Assembly: GCF_003270085.1 (NCBI RefSeq)
Contig: NZ_QFDQ01000054.1
Span: forward strand, 17,822 to 81,821
Reading direction: 5' to 3'
From: Streptomyces triticisoli
GTDB taxonomy: Bacteria > Actinomycetota > Actinomycetes > Streptomycetales > Streptomycetaceae
DNA: 64,000 nucleotides
A program made the translations under genes and the position numbers. The notes under the pieces were generated by a model, which was not told the origin of the DNA, did not search any database, and worked only from the letters and a program-made list of their open reading frames with translations. Below are positions 33,265 to 41,332 of the stretch, piece after piece; within the stretch, counting starts at the first letter, position 1; the number at the start of each line of letters is the position of its first letter.

Positions 33265-34248
33265 TCAGCCCAAGGTGATCCTGGCGGCCACCGGGAGGTG
33301 GTCGCTGGTGGTGGCGGGCAGTGTGCGGATGTGGGTGACGGATGCCGAGCGGGCCATGACCTGGTCGATCCGGGCCAGGGGGAAGGTAGTGGGGAAGCTG
33401 AAGGCGAGGCCTCGTTCCGCCACGTTCATCTGTGAGGTCAGCGGGGCCAGGCCGCGGTCGTCGACCGTGCTGTTGAGGTCGCCCAGCAGCAGCACCGTTT
33501 TCAGCTTCTCGGCGGCGATGGCCCGGCCCAGCAGGCCGGCGCTCTCGTCGCGCCGGGCGGATGCGAGGCCGCTCGCCCGGACGCGGACCGAGGGCAGGTG
33601 CGCGACGTACGCCGCGATCTCGCCGTGCGGCGTGTGGACCACGGTCCGCAGACCGCGACTCCAGTCCTCAGTGATTCCCCGGGGTTTGATGTCCAGCAGC
33701 CGGGTGTCGGTCAGCGGATGCTTCGACCAGAGTCCGACGGTGCCCCGGACCTCGTGGTACGGGTACTCCGGGGCGAGGGTCCTCTCGTAGACCGACAGGG
33801 CCGGGGGCACCAGCTCCTGAAGCGCGATGAGATCGGGTTCGGCGTCGGCCAGGGCGCGGGCCGTGCCCGCCGGGTCGGGGTTCTCGTCGCTGACGTTGTG
33901 CTGCACCACCAGCAGGTCGTGAGCGCCGGGCTCCGTCGCGGGCAGGAGCAGTCCACCGAAGAGGTACGTCCAGGCCGCCACCGGCAGGAGCAGGGCCACC
34001 AGCGCGACGGCCGAACGGCGCAGCAACGCCAGGCCGAGCAGCACCACGACCACCAGGCCGAGCCACGGCAGGAACGCTTCCAGCAAACTGCCCAGGCGGC
34101 CCACGGAGTTGGGCACGGCCCGGTGGAAGGCCAGCAGCCCGGCCGTCAGCACCGCGAGCGCGGCGAGCACCCGCCCCCGCGTCCACCGGGGCGCCGCCGC
34201 CTCCACCGTCGGCGTCGTACCGCTGTCCGCCCGCGCCTGTTCCACCAT
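33265..34248 (-). CDS. Membrane-anchored endonuclease/exonuclease/phosphatase-family protein
   Basis: A 327-residue protein, ATG 34248. Residues 20-110 contain three hydrophobic helices (VLAALAVLTAGLLAF, LGLVVVVLLGLALL, VALVALLLPVAAWTYLF). The EEP domain follows, with VQHNVSDENPD, DLIALQELVPP (catalytic Glu), LLLGDLNSTVDD (Asp/Asn pair) and TSDHLPVAARI (catalytic His). The catalytic face should be outside the membrane. Substrates in the family range from nucleic acids to sphingomyelin and phosphoinositides. No operon partner is evident. Confidence 0.82.
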   Translation of the reverse strand: MVEQARADSGTTPTVEAAAPRWTRGRVLAALAVLTAGLLAFHRAVPNSVGRLGSLLEAFLPWLGLVVVVLLGLALLRRSAVALVALLLPVAAWTYLFGGLLLPATEPGAHDLLVVQHNVSDENPDPAGTARALADAEPDLIALQELVPPALSVYERTLAPEYPYHEVRGTVGLWSKHPLTDTRLLDIKPRGITEDWSRGLRTVVHTPHGEIAAYVAHLPSVRVRASGLASARRDESAGLLGRAIAAEKLKTVLLLGDLNSTVDDRGLAPLTSQMNVAERGLAFSFPTTFPLARIDQVMARSASVTHIRTLPATTSDHLPVAARITLG

Positions 34249-34318
34249 GGCTCCCCGCCCTCCGTCCCCTTGACCTCACCTCCCAAGACGATCTCCCAGG
34301 CGAATCAGTTTCCGGAGG

Positions 34319-35224
34319 TCACCCCAGCAGGGAGGCCAGCCTGCGCCACTCCTGCCTCGGCAGGGCGTCACGCGGGCCGTCGGTGATCACCTGGAGTGCC
34401 ACGTGGTCCGCGCCCGCCGCGCGGAACGCCTCGACGTGCTCGCGGACGCGGGAGTCCTCGCCCCAGGCGAACAGCGCGTCGATCAGGTGGTCGCTGCCGC
34501 CGCCGGTGACGTCGGACTCGGTGAAACCAAGGCGCAGGAAGTTGTTGGTGTAGTTGGGCAGTTCGAGGTAGGGGGCGAGGTAGGCGCGGGCCGCCGTGCG
34601 GGCGCGGGTCGGGTCGGTCTCCAGGACGACCTTGAACTCCGGGGCCAGCAGGGCGGCTTCGCCCAGCACCTCGCGGGCCTGCGCGGTGTGCTCCGGCGTG
34701 CCCAGGTACGGGATCGCGCCGGCCGCCCGGTCCCGGGACAGCTCCAGCATCTTCGGGCCGAGGGCGGCGAGCACCCGGCGCCCGGCGGGTACGCCGCCCT
34801 TGCCGGACCGGTCGAGCTCGTCGAGCCGGTCCAGGAAGCCGACCATCGTCGAGTACGGCTTGCGGTACTGCTCCACGCGCGGGCCGTGGCTCACTCCGAG
34901 GCCCAGGACGAAGCGGCCGGGGTGGGCGGCCTCCAGATCGGTGAACTCTGCCGCGGTGTCGACGGGGTCCTGCTGCCAGACGCTCTGGATGCTGGTGGCG
35001 ACGGTGATCCGCCGGGTCGCCTCGATCAGCGGGGCGGCGTTGCGGGCGGTGCTGTTGCCGCCCAGCCAGACGGCCCCGTATCCCAGTTCCTCCAACTCTG
35101 CTGCGGCCTCGGCGAGTTCGGTGCGCCGGGCCGCGTCCTCCGAGCGGAGTCCGATGCTCCAGATGCCGTAGCGGCCGACGGTCTCCTGCAAAGGGCGCTG
35201 CAAAGGGCTTGCGGTGTCGCTCAT
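34319..35224 (-). CDS. LLM-class F420-dependent oxidoreductase (TIGR03620-like)
   Basis: A 301-residue protein, ATG 35224. The luciferase-like TIM barrel is recognisable from GYGAVWLGGNSTARNAAP, RRITVATSIQSVWQ and HPGRFVLGLGVSHG. The wording of these motifs matches the actinobacterial F420-dependent TIGR03620 group rather than FMN monooxygenases. Substrate is unknown. The flanking genes on both sides are not functionally linked. Confidence 0.8.
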   Translation of the reverse strand: MSDTASPLQRPLQETVGRYGIWSIGLRSEDAARRTELAEAAAELEELGYGAVWLGGNSTARNAAPLIEATRRITVATSIQSVWQQDPVDTAAEFTDLEAAHPGRFVLGLGVSHGPRVEQYRKPYSTMVGFLDRLDELDRSGKGGVPAGRRVLAALGPKMLELSRDRAAGAIPYLGTPEHTAQAREVLGEAALLAPEFKVVLETDPTRARTAARAYLAPYLELPNYTNNFLRLGFTESDVTGGGSDHLIDALFAWGEDSRVREHVEAFRAAGADHVALQVITDGPRDALPRQEWRRLASLLG

Positions 35225-35333
35225 CGGTTCCGATCCCTCCGGACGGGGTGGGTGCTGTGCCCTGATCGTCACGCGTACAGCACACCCCAACCGGAGGGCG
35301 TCCCGGGATAATCCCCGGCTTCCCCCGACAGCA

Positions 35334-35858
35334 CTAACGCTGCTGTTCCAGGAACCGCTCCAGCGCCTCCACCACCATCCGGTGGTCCTCCAGCTGAGGC
35401 AGCCCGGACACCGTCACCGCGCCGATCACGCCCGCGCCCTCGACGTTGATCGGGAACGAGCCGCCGTGGGCCGCGTAGAGGTCCGGGTCCAGGCGGGAGG
35501 AGGCCTCGAAGGTGGTGCCCTTGGCGCGGAAGCGGGCGCCGACCAGGTAGGAGGCGCAGCCGTAGCGCTCCACCACCCGGCGTTTGCGGGTGATCCAGGC
35601 GTCGTTGTCGGGGGTGGAGCCGGGCAGGGCCGCGTGGAAGAGCTGCTGACCGGCACGGTGGATGTCGATGGCGACCGGGGCCCGGCGCTCGCGTGCCAGG
35701 TCGACCAGCAGGGAGCCCAGGGTCCAGGCGTCGTCGAGGGTGAAGTGGGGGAGGACCAGGCGGCGTTCCTGGGCCTCCAGTTCCTCGATGCTCGGGGTGG
35801 TCCGGGTGCTCTGGGTGGGCTGGGTGGGCTGAGTGGTCTGCGTGTCGTTGCTCGTCAC
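35334..35858 (-). CDS. UPF0303 (HbpS/GlcG-like) heme-degrading-domain protein
   Basis: A 174-residue protein. GTG 35858 overlaps the stop of the Gfo/Idh gene (GTGA). After a Thr/Gln/Pro-rich N-terminal repeat (TQPTQPTQST), the UPF0303 core follows: LVLPHFTLDDAWTLGSLL, IDIHRAGQQLFHAALPG, NDAWITRKRRVVERYG and AHGGSFPINVEGAGVIG. The HbpS/GlcG-like fold binds heme or small organic acids. Its translational coupling to a sugar-type dehydrogenase suggests a catabolic unit. Confidence 0.82.
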   Translation of the reverse strand: MTSNDTQTTQPTQPTQSTRTTPSIEELEAQERRLVLPHFTLDDAWTLGSLLVDLARERRAPVAIDIHRAGQQLFHAALPGSTPDNDAWITRKRRVVERYGCASYLVGARFRAKGTTFEASSRLDPDLYAAHGGSFPINVEGAGVIGAVTVSGLPQLEDHRMVVEALERFLEQQR

Positions 35859-36928
35859 AGCCGCACCGCCACGCCGTCGCGGGCCGAGCGGCGGGCCGCC
35901 TCCAGGACGTCGAGTGCGGCGGCTGCCTCGTGGGCGGTCACCGGGTTCGTGGCGCCCTCGCGCAGGGCGGCGGCGACGGCGGCGTAGTACGCCGGGTAGT
36001 CGCCGGGCAGGGTCGGTACGGGGCGGCCGCCGCCGGTCAGCGGGGACTCCCCGGAGCCCAGGTGGCCCCACAGCGACTCGTCCTCCGTGCCCCAGCCGTC
36101 TGTCGCGCCCGGGTGCTCTCCCTCCCGCAGTGCCGCCTCCTGCGGGTCCAGGCCGTACTTCACGTAGCCCGCCTGCGAGCCCAGCACCCGGAAGCGCGGG
36201 CCGAGTTGGGCGGCCGTGGCGGAGACGTGGAGGTGGGAGCGGACGCCGTTCGCGTGGGTGATCGCGATGAACGTGTCGTCGTCGGCCTCGGCGCCCGCGC
36301 GGCGGATCACCGACTCGGCGTACACCTGGGTGGCCGGGCCGAACAGGACCAGGGCCTGGTCGACCACGTGGCTGCCGAGGTCGTACAGCAGCCCTCCGAT
36401 CTCCGCCGGGTCGCCGGACTCCCGCCAGCCGCCCTTCGGCTTCGGCCGCCAGCGCTCGAAGCGGGACTCGAACCGCCACACGTCACCCAGCTCGCCCTCG
36501 GCGAGCAGCTTGCGGAGAGTCAGGAAGTCGTTGTCCCAGCGGCGGTTCTGGAAGACGGACAGGAGCAGGCCGCGCTCCTCGGCCAGGGCCGCGAGGTCCC
36601 GCGCCTCGGCCGCCGTACCGGCGACCGGCTTGTCCACGACCACCGGCAGGCCCGCCTTCAGGGCGGTGGTGGCGAGCGGGACGTGGGTCTTGTTCGGGGA
36701 GGCGACGACGATCAGGTCCAGCTCGCCGGCGCGGGCGAACAGTTCGTCGGGGGTGGCGACGGTGCGGACGTCCGGGAACTGCGCCCGGGCCTGTTCCTGA
36801 CGCTGCGGGTTGGAGGTGACGACCGTGTCGAGGGTCAGGCCCTCGGTCGCGGCGATCAGCGGGGCGTGGAAGACGGAGCCGGCGAGGCCGTAGCCGACGA
36901 GGCCCACGCGGAGGGGGGTGCCAGTCAT
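35855..36928 (-). CDS. Gfo/Idh/MocA-family oxidoreductase
   Basis: A 357-residue protein, ATG 36928. The N-terminal Rossmann fold shows VGLVGYGLAGSVFHAPLI, then DLIVVASPNKTHVPLA and VDKPVAGTAAEARDLA (the EKP-type motif as DKP). The C-terminal alpha/beta domain includes GGLLYDLGSHVVDQAL. These enzymes oxidise sugars, inositols or related compounds with NAD(P). It is divergent from the ROK regulator, with an inverted repeat in the 56-bp gap, so ROK control is likely. Confidence 0.88.
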   Translation of the reverse strand: MTGTPLRVGLVGYGLAGSVFHAPLIAATEGLTLDTVVTSNPQRQEQARAQFPDVRTVATPDELFARAGELDLIVVASPNKTHVPLATTALKAGLPVVVDKPVAGTAAEARDLAALAEERGLLLSVFQNRRWDNDFLTLRKLLAEGELGDVWRFESRFERWRPKPKGGWRESGDPAEIGGLLYDLGSHVVDQALVLFGPATQVYAESVIRRAGAEADDDTFIAITHANGVRSHLHVSATAAQLGPRFRVLGSQAGYVKYGLDPQEAALREGEHPGATDGWGTEDESLWGHLGSGESPLTGGGRPVPTLPGDYPAYYAAVAAALREGATNPVTAHEAAAALDVLEAARRSARDGVAVRL

Positions 36929-36937
36929 GGTCCTACT

Positions 36938-36957
36938 TTCGCAACGCTGTTGCCGAA
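36938..36957. promoter_or_regulatory. Inverted repeat between Gfo/Idh and ROK genes, candidate ROK operator
   Basis: TTCGCAAC...GTTGCCGAA forms an imperfect palindrome (one extra C in the right arm) ten bases upstream of the Gfo/Idh start and inside the divergent promoter. Half-sites of the type TTCGCAAC/GTTGCGAA are what I expect for ROK-family repressors, so autoregulation plus control of the dehydrogenase unit is plausible. Confidence 0.5.
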
Positions 36958-36984
36958 GTGCAAGCGTGGGGTCAGTATGGGGGC

Positions 36985-38151
36985 GTGAGCAGCAGGAGGA
37001 GTGGGACGGGCGGCGTGACGGTCTCGGGGACGGCGGGGCGGCGGGCGCACGCCGGGGTGAACCTGCCCGCCCTGCGCAGCCACAACGCCGCGCTGGTGCT
37101 CGACCTGCTGCGCGGGGCGGGCGCGGAGGGGATCAGCCGGCTGGAGCTCGCCGAGCGGACCGGGCTCACCCCGCAGGCGGTCAGCAAGATCACCGCACGG
37201 TTGCGGGAGCGGGGGCTGGTCGCGGAGGCGGGGCGGCAGGCGTCCACCGGGGGCAAGCCGCGCACGGTGCTGCGGCTGGTGCCGGATGCGGGGCACGCGG
37301 TAGGGGTGCACGTCGACCGGGACGAGGCACGGGCGGTGGTCGTCGACCTGGACGGCGCCGTGGTCGGTGAGCGGCGCCGACCGCTGGACCTGGGGGCGGG
37401 GGCGGACGCCGTCGTGGAGGCGGTGGCGCGGGAGGCCGAGGAGCTGGTGGGGGAGGTGCTCGGGGGGTGCCCTCCCGGGTCCGCGGAGTCCCTGGCCGGG
37501 GTCGGGGTGGCGCTGCCCGGGCCGCTCGATCACCGGAGTGGTGTGTTGCACCGGGTGACCGGGTTTCCCGAGTGGGACGGGTTCCCGCTGCGGGACGCGC
37601 TCACGCGGCGGCTCGGTGTGCCCGTCGTGGTCGACAAGGACACCAACGCCGCCGCGCTGGGGCTGGCGGTCGCGGGGGAGGGCGGGTCGTTCGCGTATCT
37701 CCACCTGGGTACGGGGTTGGGGGCCGGGCTCGTGATCGGGGGGAGCGTGCACCGGGGAGTGCGGACGGGGGCCGGGGAGTTCGGACACCAGGTGATCCAG
37801 CTGGACGGCCCGGTGTGCGGGTGCGGGAACCGGGGGTGCGTCGAGGCGCTGTGTCTGGCGGCCGTGGAGCGGGGGGAGCCGGCGGAGGCGGCGCGGGTGC
37901 TGGGGGCCGCGGCCGCGAACCTCGTGGGGTTGCTGGACATCGAGCTGGTGCTGCTCGGTGGGCGGACCGTGGCTGCCGCGCCCGAGGTGTTCGTGAGCGG
38001 AGTGAGCGCGGTGGTCGCCGCACGGGCCCGGCGGGAGGGGATGCCGGACGGGGCGGTCCCGGTCCGGGTCGCGCCGGGTGGGGAGCGGGGGGTCGCGGAA
38101 GGGGCGGCGCAACTGGTTCTCGCGCCGATGTTCGGGCGGGGAGACGGGTGA
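36985..38151 (+). CDS. ROK-family transcriptional regulator
   Basis: 388 residues from GTG 36985; the SD is weak and an in-frame ATG 27 bases upstream would overlap the operator region. Residues 40-90 are a winged HTH (GISRLELAERTGLTPQAVSK). The sugar-kinase-like ROK domain has GVGVALPGPLDHRSG, KDTNAAALGLAV and the zinc motif CGCGNRGCVEALC. ROK repressors respond to sugars or sugar phosphates. The divergent Gfo/Idh-UPF0303 unit is the obvious target. Confidence 0.88.
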   Translation: MSSRRSGTGGVTVSGTAGRRAHAGVNLPALRSHNAALVLDLLRGAGAEGISRLELAERTGLTPQAVSKITARLRERGLVAEAGRQASTGGKPRTVLRLVPDAGHAVGVHVDRDEARAVVVDLDGAVVGERRRPLDLGAGADAVVEAVAREAEELVGEVLGGCPPGSAESLAGVGVALPGPLDHRSGVLHRVTGFPEWDGFPLRDALTRRLGVPVVVDKDTNAAALGLAVAGEGGSFAYLHLGTGLGAGLVIGGSVHRGVRTGAGEFGHQVIQLDGPVCGCGNRGCVEALCLAAVERGEPAEAARVLGAAAANLVGLLDIELVLLGGRTVAAAPEVFVSGVSAVVAARARREGMPDGAVPVRVAPGGERGVAEGAAQLVLAPMFGRGDG

Positions 38152-38419
38152 CGGTTGCGCGGGGGTGCGCTGGGCGCCTCGGTCAGGTGCACAACCCGAA
38201 GCGGGCCGAGTGGGGCAGGCCTCCACCCACGGTCCGGCACCGGGAGCCTGCGAAGCGTGCGTCACGTCGTTCCGCCTGCCGGTGTGGGTGCTCCACCGGC
38301 TGACAAGCCCCGATGGACCGCTGATCTTCATGATCATGTCGCCGGGGCCGAGGCGTTTCCGGGCCCGGCCGCCTTGCCGCGCGAGATCCTGGCGGCGGGG
38401 CGTGTGACACGTTTGGGGC

Positions 38420-38610
38420 ATGACGACGACACCGGACGGGCTGCCCGTCTACCGGGTGCTGGCTGGTCCTGACGACGCGGCGTTCTGCCACCGTGTGAGC
38501 GAGGCGCTGGCGATGGGGTACCGGCTGCACGAAGGGCCGTCGGTCACGTCCGACGGGGAACGGGTGATCGTCGCGCAGGCGGTCGTCTGGTCCGGGTATC
38601 GGGAGACCGG
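38420..38610 (+). pseudogene. DUF1737-like reading frame without its own stop
   Basis: From ATG 38420 the frame gives LPVYRVLAGPDDAAFCHRVS and EGPSVTSDGERVIVAQAVVW, the whole DUF1737 domain of about 60 residues. These proteins normally end shortly after AVVW. Here no in-frame stop occurs and the frame stays open to 39580, through the entire next gene in another frame. The continuation looks like a GC-rich shadow, so I mark only the supported part. The stop may have been lost by an indel, or the sequence may contain an error. Function of DUF1737 is unknown. Confidence 0.5.
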
Positions 38611-38729
38611 GAACTGGGCCTGCGGCTGTTTCGCCGGCTTCGGCACCTGTCAGGTCACGTCAGGCCACATAGCGGTTCGTATGCCATATTGCGGACATGG
38701 TCCGACGAGAGGCAGACGAAGGGCACGGC

Positions 38730-39458
38730 ATGAGGTTCGCAGTCATCGGCGGTACCGGGCTGATCGGGTCGCAGGTCGTCAGGAAGCTGAACGCCGCCGG
38801 GCACGAGGCGGTGCCGCACTCGCACTCCACCGGGGTCGACGTCATCAGCGGCCAGGGGCTGGACGAGGCGGTGGCGGGAGCCGAGGTCGTCGTCAACCTG
38901 ACGAACTCCCCGACCTTCGACGAAGCCTCCGCGGCCTTCTTCCGGACCTCGATGGACAACCTTCTGGCCGCGGCACAGAGGGGCGGCGTCAGCCACTTCG
39001 TCATCCTCTCGATCGTCGGCGCGGACCAGGTGCCGGAGCTGGACTACTACCGGGCCAAGGTGCTCCAGGAGCGCATCCTCGCGGCCGGGCCGATCCCCTA
39101 CTCGATCGTCCGGGCGACGCAGTTCATGGAGTTCATGGACGCCGTCATGTCCTGGACCGCCGACGGCGACACCGTCCGGCTGCCCGCCACGCCGATCCAG
39201 CCGATCGCCTCCAAGGACGTGGCCGACGCGGTGGCGGAGGTCGCCGCGGGCGCCCCGCTGAACGGCGTCCGCAACATCGCCGGCCCCGAGGTCTTCTCCC
39301 TGGACGAGCTGGGCCGGATGACCCTGTCCCGCAAGGGCGACAAGCGTACGGTCGTCACCGACCCCACCGCCGGCATGTTCGCCGTCGTCAAGGGGGACGT
39401 CCTCACCGACCGGCACGCCCACCTCGCCCCCACCCGCTACACCGACTGGCTCTCCTGA
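38730..39458 (+). CDS. NAD(P)-binding (atypical SDR/NmrA-like) protein
   Basis: 242 residues from ATG 38730, preceded by GAAGGG; an in-frame GTG at 38697 would add 11 residues. The N-terminal dinucleotide site is RFAVIGGTGLIGSQVV, followed by AEVVVNLTNSPTF, SHFVILSIVGADQVPELDYY and SIVRATQFMEFMDAV. This is the layout of NAD(P)H-binding sugar-nucleotide-epimerase-like proteins lacking the YxxxK catalytic pair. It probably acts as a small redox sensor or reductase; the substrate is unknown. Confidence 0.8.
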   Translation: MRFAVIGGTGLIGSQVVRKLNAAGHEAVPHSHSTGVDVISGQGLDEAVAGAEVVVNLTNSPTFDEASAAFFRTSMDNLLAAAQRGGVSHFVILSIVGADQVPELDYYRAKVLQERILAAGPIPYSIVRATQFMEFMDAVMSWTADGDTVRLPATPIQPIASKDVADAVAEVAAGAPLNGVRNIAGPEVFSLDELGRMTLSRKGDKRTVVTDPTAGMFAVVKGDVLTDRHAHLAPTRYTDWLS

Positions 39459-39477
39459 CCCGCCCGCTCCAGCGGGC

Positions 39478-39645
39478 CTACTTCGTTCCGGCCCGGGCCA
39501 GAACCGCCGTGACGAACACCCCGGCCGCAAGTCCGCCGATCAGCCACGGCGCGCTGGGGTGCCCGCCGTTGAGGCGGTAGCCGACGTAGCTGAAGGCCAC
39601 GACGAAGAAGAGGACGGTGACTCCCCAGTACTGCCGCTTCAGCAT
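39478..39645 (-). CDS. Small two-helix membrane protein
   Basis: A 55-residue protein, ATG 39645. It has two hydrophobic helices (VTVLFFVVAFSYVGYRL and WLIGGLAAGVFVTAVLA) joined by NGGHPSAP, with a positive N-terminus (MLKRQYWG). I do not recognise a named family, but this is a typical small Streptomyces inner-membrane protein. It lies tail to tail with the preceding NAD(P)-binding gene. Confidence 0.6.
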   Translation of the reverse strand: MLKRQYWGVTVLFFVVAFSYVGYRLNGGHPSAPWLIGGLAAGVFVTAVLARAGTK

Positions 39646-39791
39646 CTGTCTCCCCCTGGCTCCCGGGACCTCGGCTTGCGGCGCAGCGTACCCGCAACGC
39701 TCCCGCCGGACCGTTTCGGCAAGATCCGGGCACTGGTTAGGCTGGGGTTCACGCACGTCCGCGTACGGCAGGAACGGCAGGAGACTCACAC

Positions 39792-40571
39792 ATGCCAGAC
39801 CGCAAGCCCATCGAGTCGTGGCTCACCGACATGGACGGTGTCCTGATCCACGAGGGTGTTCCCATTCCCGGTGCCGACGCCTTCCTGAAGAAGCTGCGGG
39901 AGTCCGGCCGGCCGTTCCTGGTACTCACCAACAACTCGATCTACACCCCGCGCGACCTGCACGCCCGGCTGGAGCGCATGGGCCTGGACGTGCCGGAGGA
40001 GAACATCTGGACCTCCGCCCTGGCCACGGCGCAGTTCCTCGACGACCAGCGGCCCGGCGGCACCGCCTACGTCATCGGCGAGGCCGGCCTGACCACCGCG
40101 CTGCACGACATCGGCTACGTCCTGACCGACCACGACCCCGACTTCGTGATCCTCGGGGAGACCCGGACGTACTCCTTCGAGGCCATGACGAAGGCCGTGC
40201 GCCTGATCAACGACGGCGCCCGGTTCATCGCCACCAACCCGGACAACGTGGGCCCCTCCGCCGAGGGCGCCCTGCCCGCCACCGGCTCGATCGCGGCCCT
40301 GATCACCGCGGCGACCCGCAAGAAGCCGTACTTCGTCGGCAAGCCCAACCCGCTGATGATGCGCGCCGGGCTGAACGCGCTCGGCGCCCACTCGGAGACC
40401 TCCGCCATGATCGGCGACCGCATGGACACCGACGTGCTCGCGGGCCTGGAGGCCGGGATGCGGACGTTCCTGGTCATGACCGGTGTCACCCAGCCGGAGG
40501 ACGTCGACCGCTTCCCGTTCCGGCCGTCCCGCGTCGTCGACTCGATCGCGGATCTCGTCGAGCAGGTCTGA
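39792..40571 (+). CDS. HAD-IIA family phosphatase (NagD-like)
   Basis: A 259-residue protein, ATG 39792. HAD motif I is SWLTDMDGVLIHEG (DxD nucleophile), motif II LVLTNNSIYTPRDL, motif III is in GKPNPLMMRAGLN and motif IV in MIGDRMDTDVLAGLEAG. A C2B cap between motifs II and III and the lengths fit NagD-type phosphatases acting on UMP, GMP or sugar phosphates. No operon partner is evident. Confidence 0.9.
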   Translation: MPDRKPIESWLTDMDGVLIHEGVPIPGADAFLKKLRESGRPFLVLTNNSIYTPRDLHARLERMGLDVPEENIWTSALATAQFLDDQRPGGTAYVIGEAGLTTALHDIGYVLTDHDPDFVILGETRTYSFEAMTKAVRLINDGARFIATNPDNVGPSAEGALPATGSIAALITAATRKKPYFVGKPNPLMMRAGLNALGAHSETSAMIGDRMDTDVLAGLEAGMRTFLVMTGVTQPEDVDRFPFRPSRVVDSIADLVEQV

Positions 40572-40661
40572 GACACGCATTCCCCCGTTCGGAGCAGTGC
40601 GGGGCCGCAGCGGATGCGGGACCGGGCCGTCGGGCGTCTCCTGGAAGGCGGAGGTGTCACG

Positions 40662-40931
40662 ATGGGTCCAGTACGTCTCACTCTTTGTGCGGGACTTCTG
40701 GTGGGGGCCCTCCTGGTTCCCGCGGCCGGGGCCGCGGAAGGGCACGCCGAGATCCCTGACCGCGTCCCCGCTGCCGCGGAGGCCCCCGCCGCCCCCGCCG
40801 GTCCCGGTACCGCGCACGCGGTGACCGGGCTGGTCCTCGCGGGCGCCGCCGCGGCGGCCGTCGCCCACCGGAGCCGCAGGACGGACGACCGGACGGACGA
40901 CCGAGGACGTGATCACCATGCCCGGCCCTGA
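40662..40931 (+). CDS. Small secreted/membrane protein paired with a class F sortase gene
   Basis: An 89-residue protein. ATG 40662 has GGAGGT upstream. The signal peptide (LTLCAGLLVGALLVPAAGAAEG) is followed by a Pro/Ala spacer, a second hydrophobic stretch (TGLVLAGAAAAAVAH) and a basic tail. This is the small protein usually found directly upstream of class F sortase genes in Streptomyces. Here it overlaps the start of a truncated sortase. Confidence 0.62.
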   Translation: MGPVRLTLCAGLLVGALLVPAAGAAEGHAEIPDRVPAAAEAPAAPAGPGTAHAVTGLVLAGAAAAAVAHRSRRTDDRTDDRGRDHHARP

Positions 40932-41154
40932 CCTCGGCTCGGACCCTTGCTCCGGCTCCGGCTCCTGCTTCGACTCCGACCGTGCCTCCTCCCGCAGTAC
41001 CGGCCGTCTCCTCGTCGGCCTGGCCTGGGTCGTGCTGCTGCTCGGGGTGTGGCTGTGGGGGCAGGGCCTGGGCGACGTACGGCAGCCGCCGGCCGCGCCG
41101 GTCGTCACCGGGGACATGGCCGCGGCCGGACGGCCCGCTGGAACCGGCCCCTGA
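40918..41154 (+). pseudogene. Truncated class F sortase (N-terminus only)
   Basis: The frame from ATG 40918 gives the N-terminal membrane helix GLAWVVLLLGVWLWGQGLGD and the start of the extracellular stem VVTGDMAAAGRP, then stops at 41152-41154. The catalytic TLxTC region and beta-barrel are absent. The stop codon lies inside the first unit of a 25-bp tandem repeat (41133-41231) that replaces the rest of the gene. It is presumably inactive. Confidence 0.6.
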
Positions 41155-41231
41155 GCCCCCGGCGGGAACCGGTCTCTGGGCTCCTGGCGGGAATCGGTCT
41201 CTGGGCCCCCGGCCGGAACCGTCCCCTGAGC
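41133..41231. repeat. Four 25-bp tandem repeats in the broken sortase gene
   Basis: Units of 24-25 bp start at 41133, 41157, 41182 and 41207, with the pattern CCCGGC(G/C)GGAACCGG(T/C)C(T/C)CTG(G/A)GCC. The first unit supplies the premature stop of the sortase frame. No sortase sequence is recognisable after the array; the DNA up to 41332 contains the cslZ promoter region. Confidence 0.7.
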
Positions 41232-41332
41232 CCCGCCGTAACAGGTCCCCGACAGGCACCGGCGGAGTGCGTGAGGGCGGCGTCACCCGTGTGTCAGCAT
41301 GGGGCGTGGCCGAACACACCAGGGGGGAAGGC

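Noticed and set aside
41133..41231. Riboswitch or structured leader of cslZ
   Set aside because: The repetitive sequence is a simple 25-bp tandem repeat continuous with the broken sortase gene; no conserved aptamer-like core is visible.
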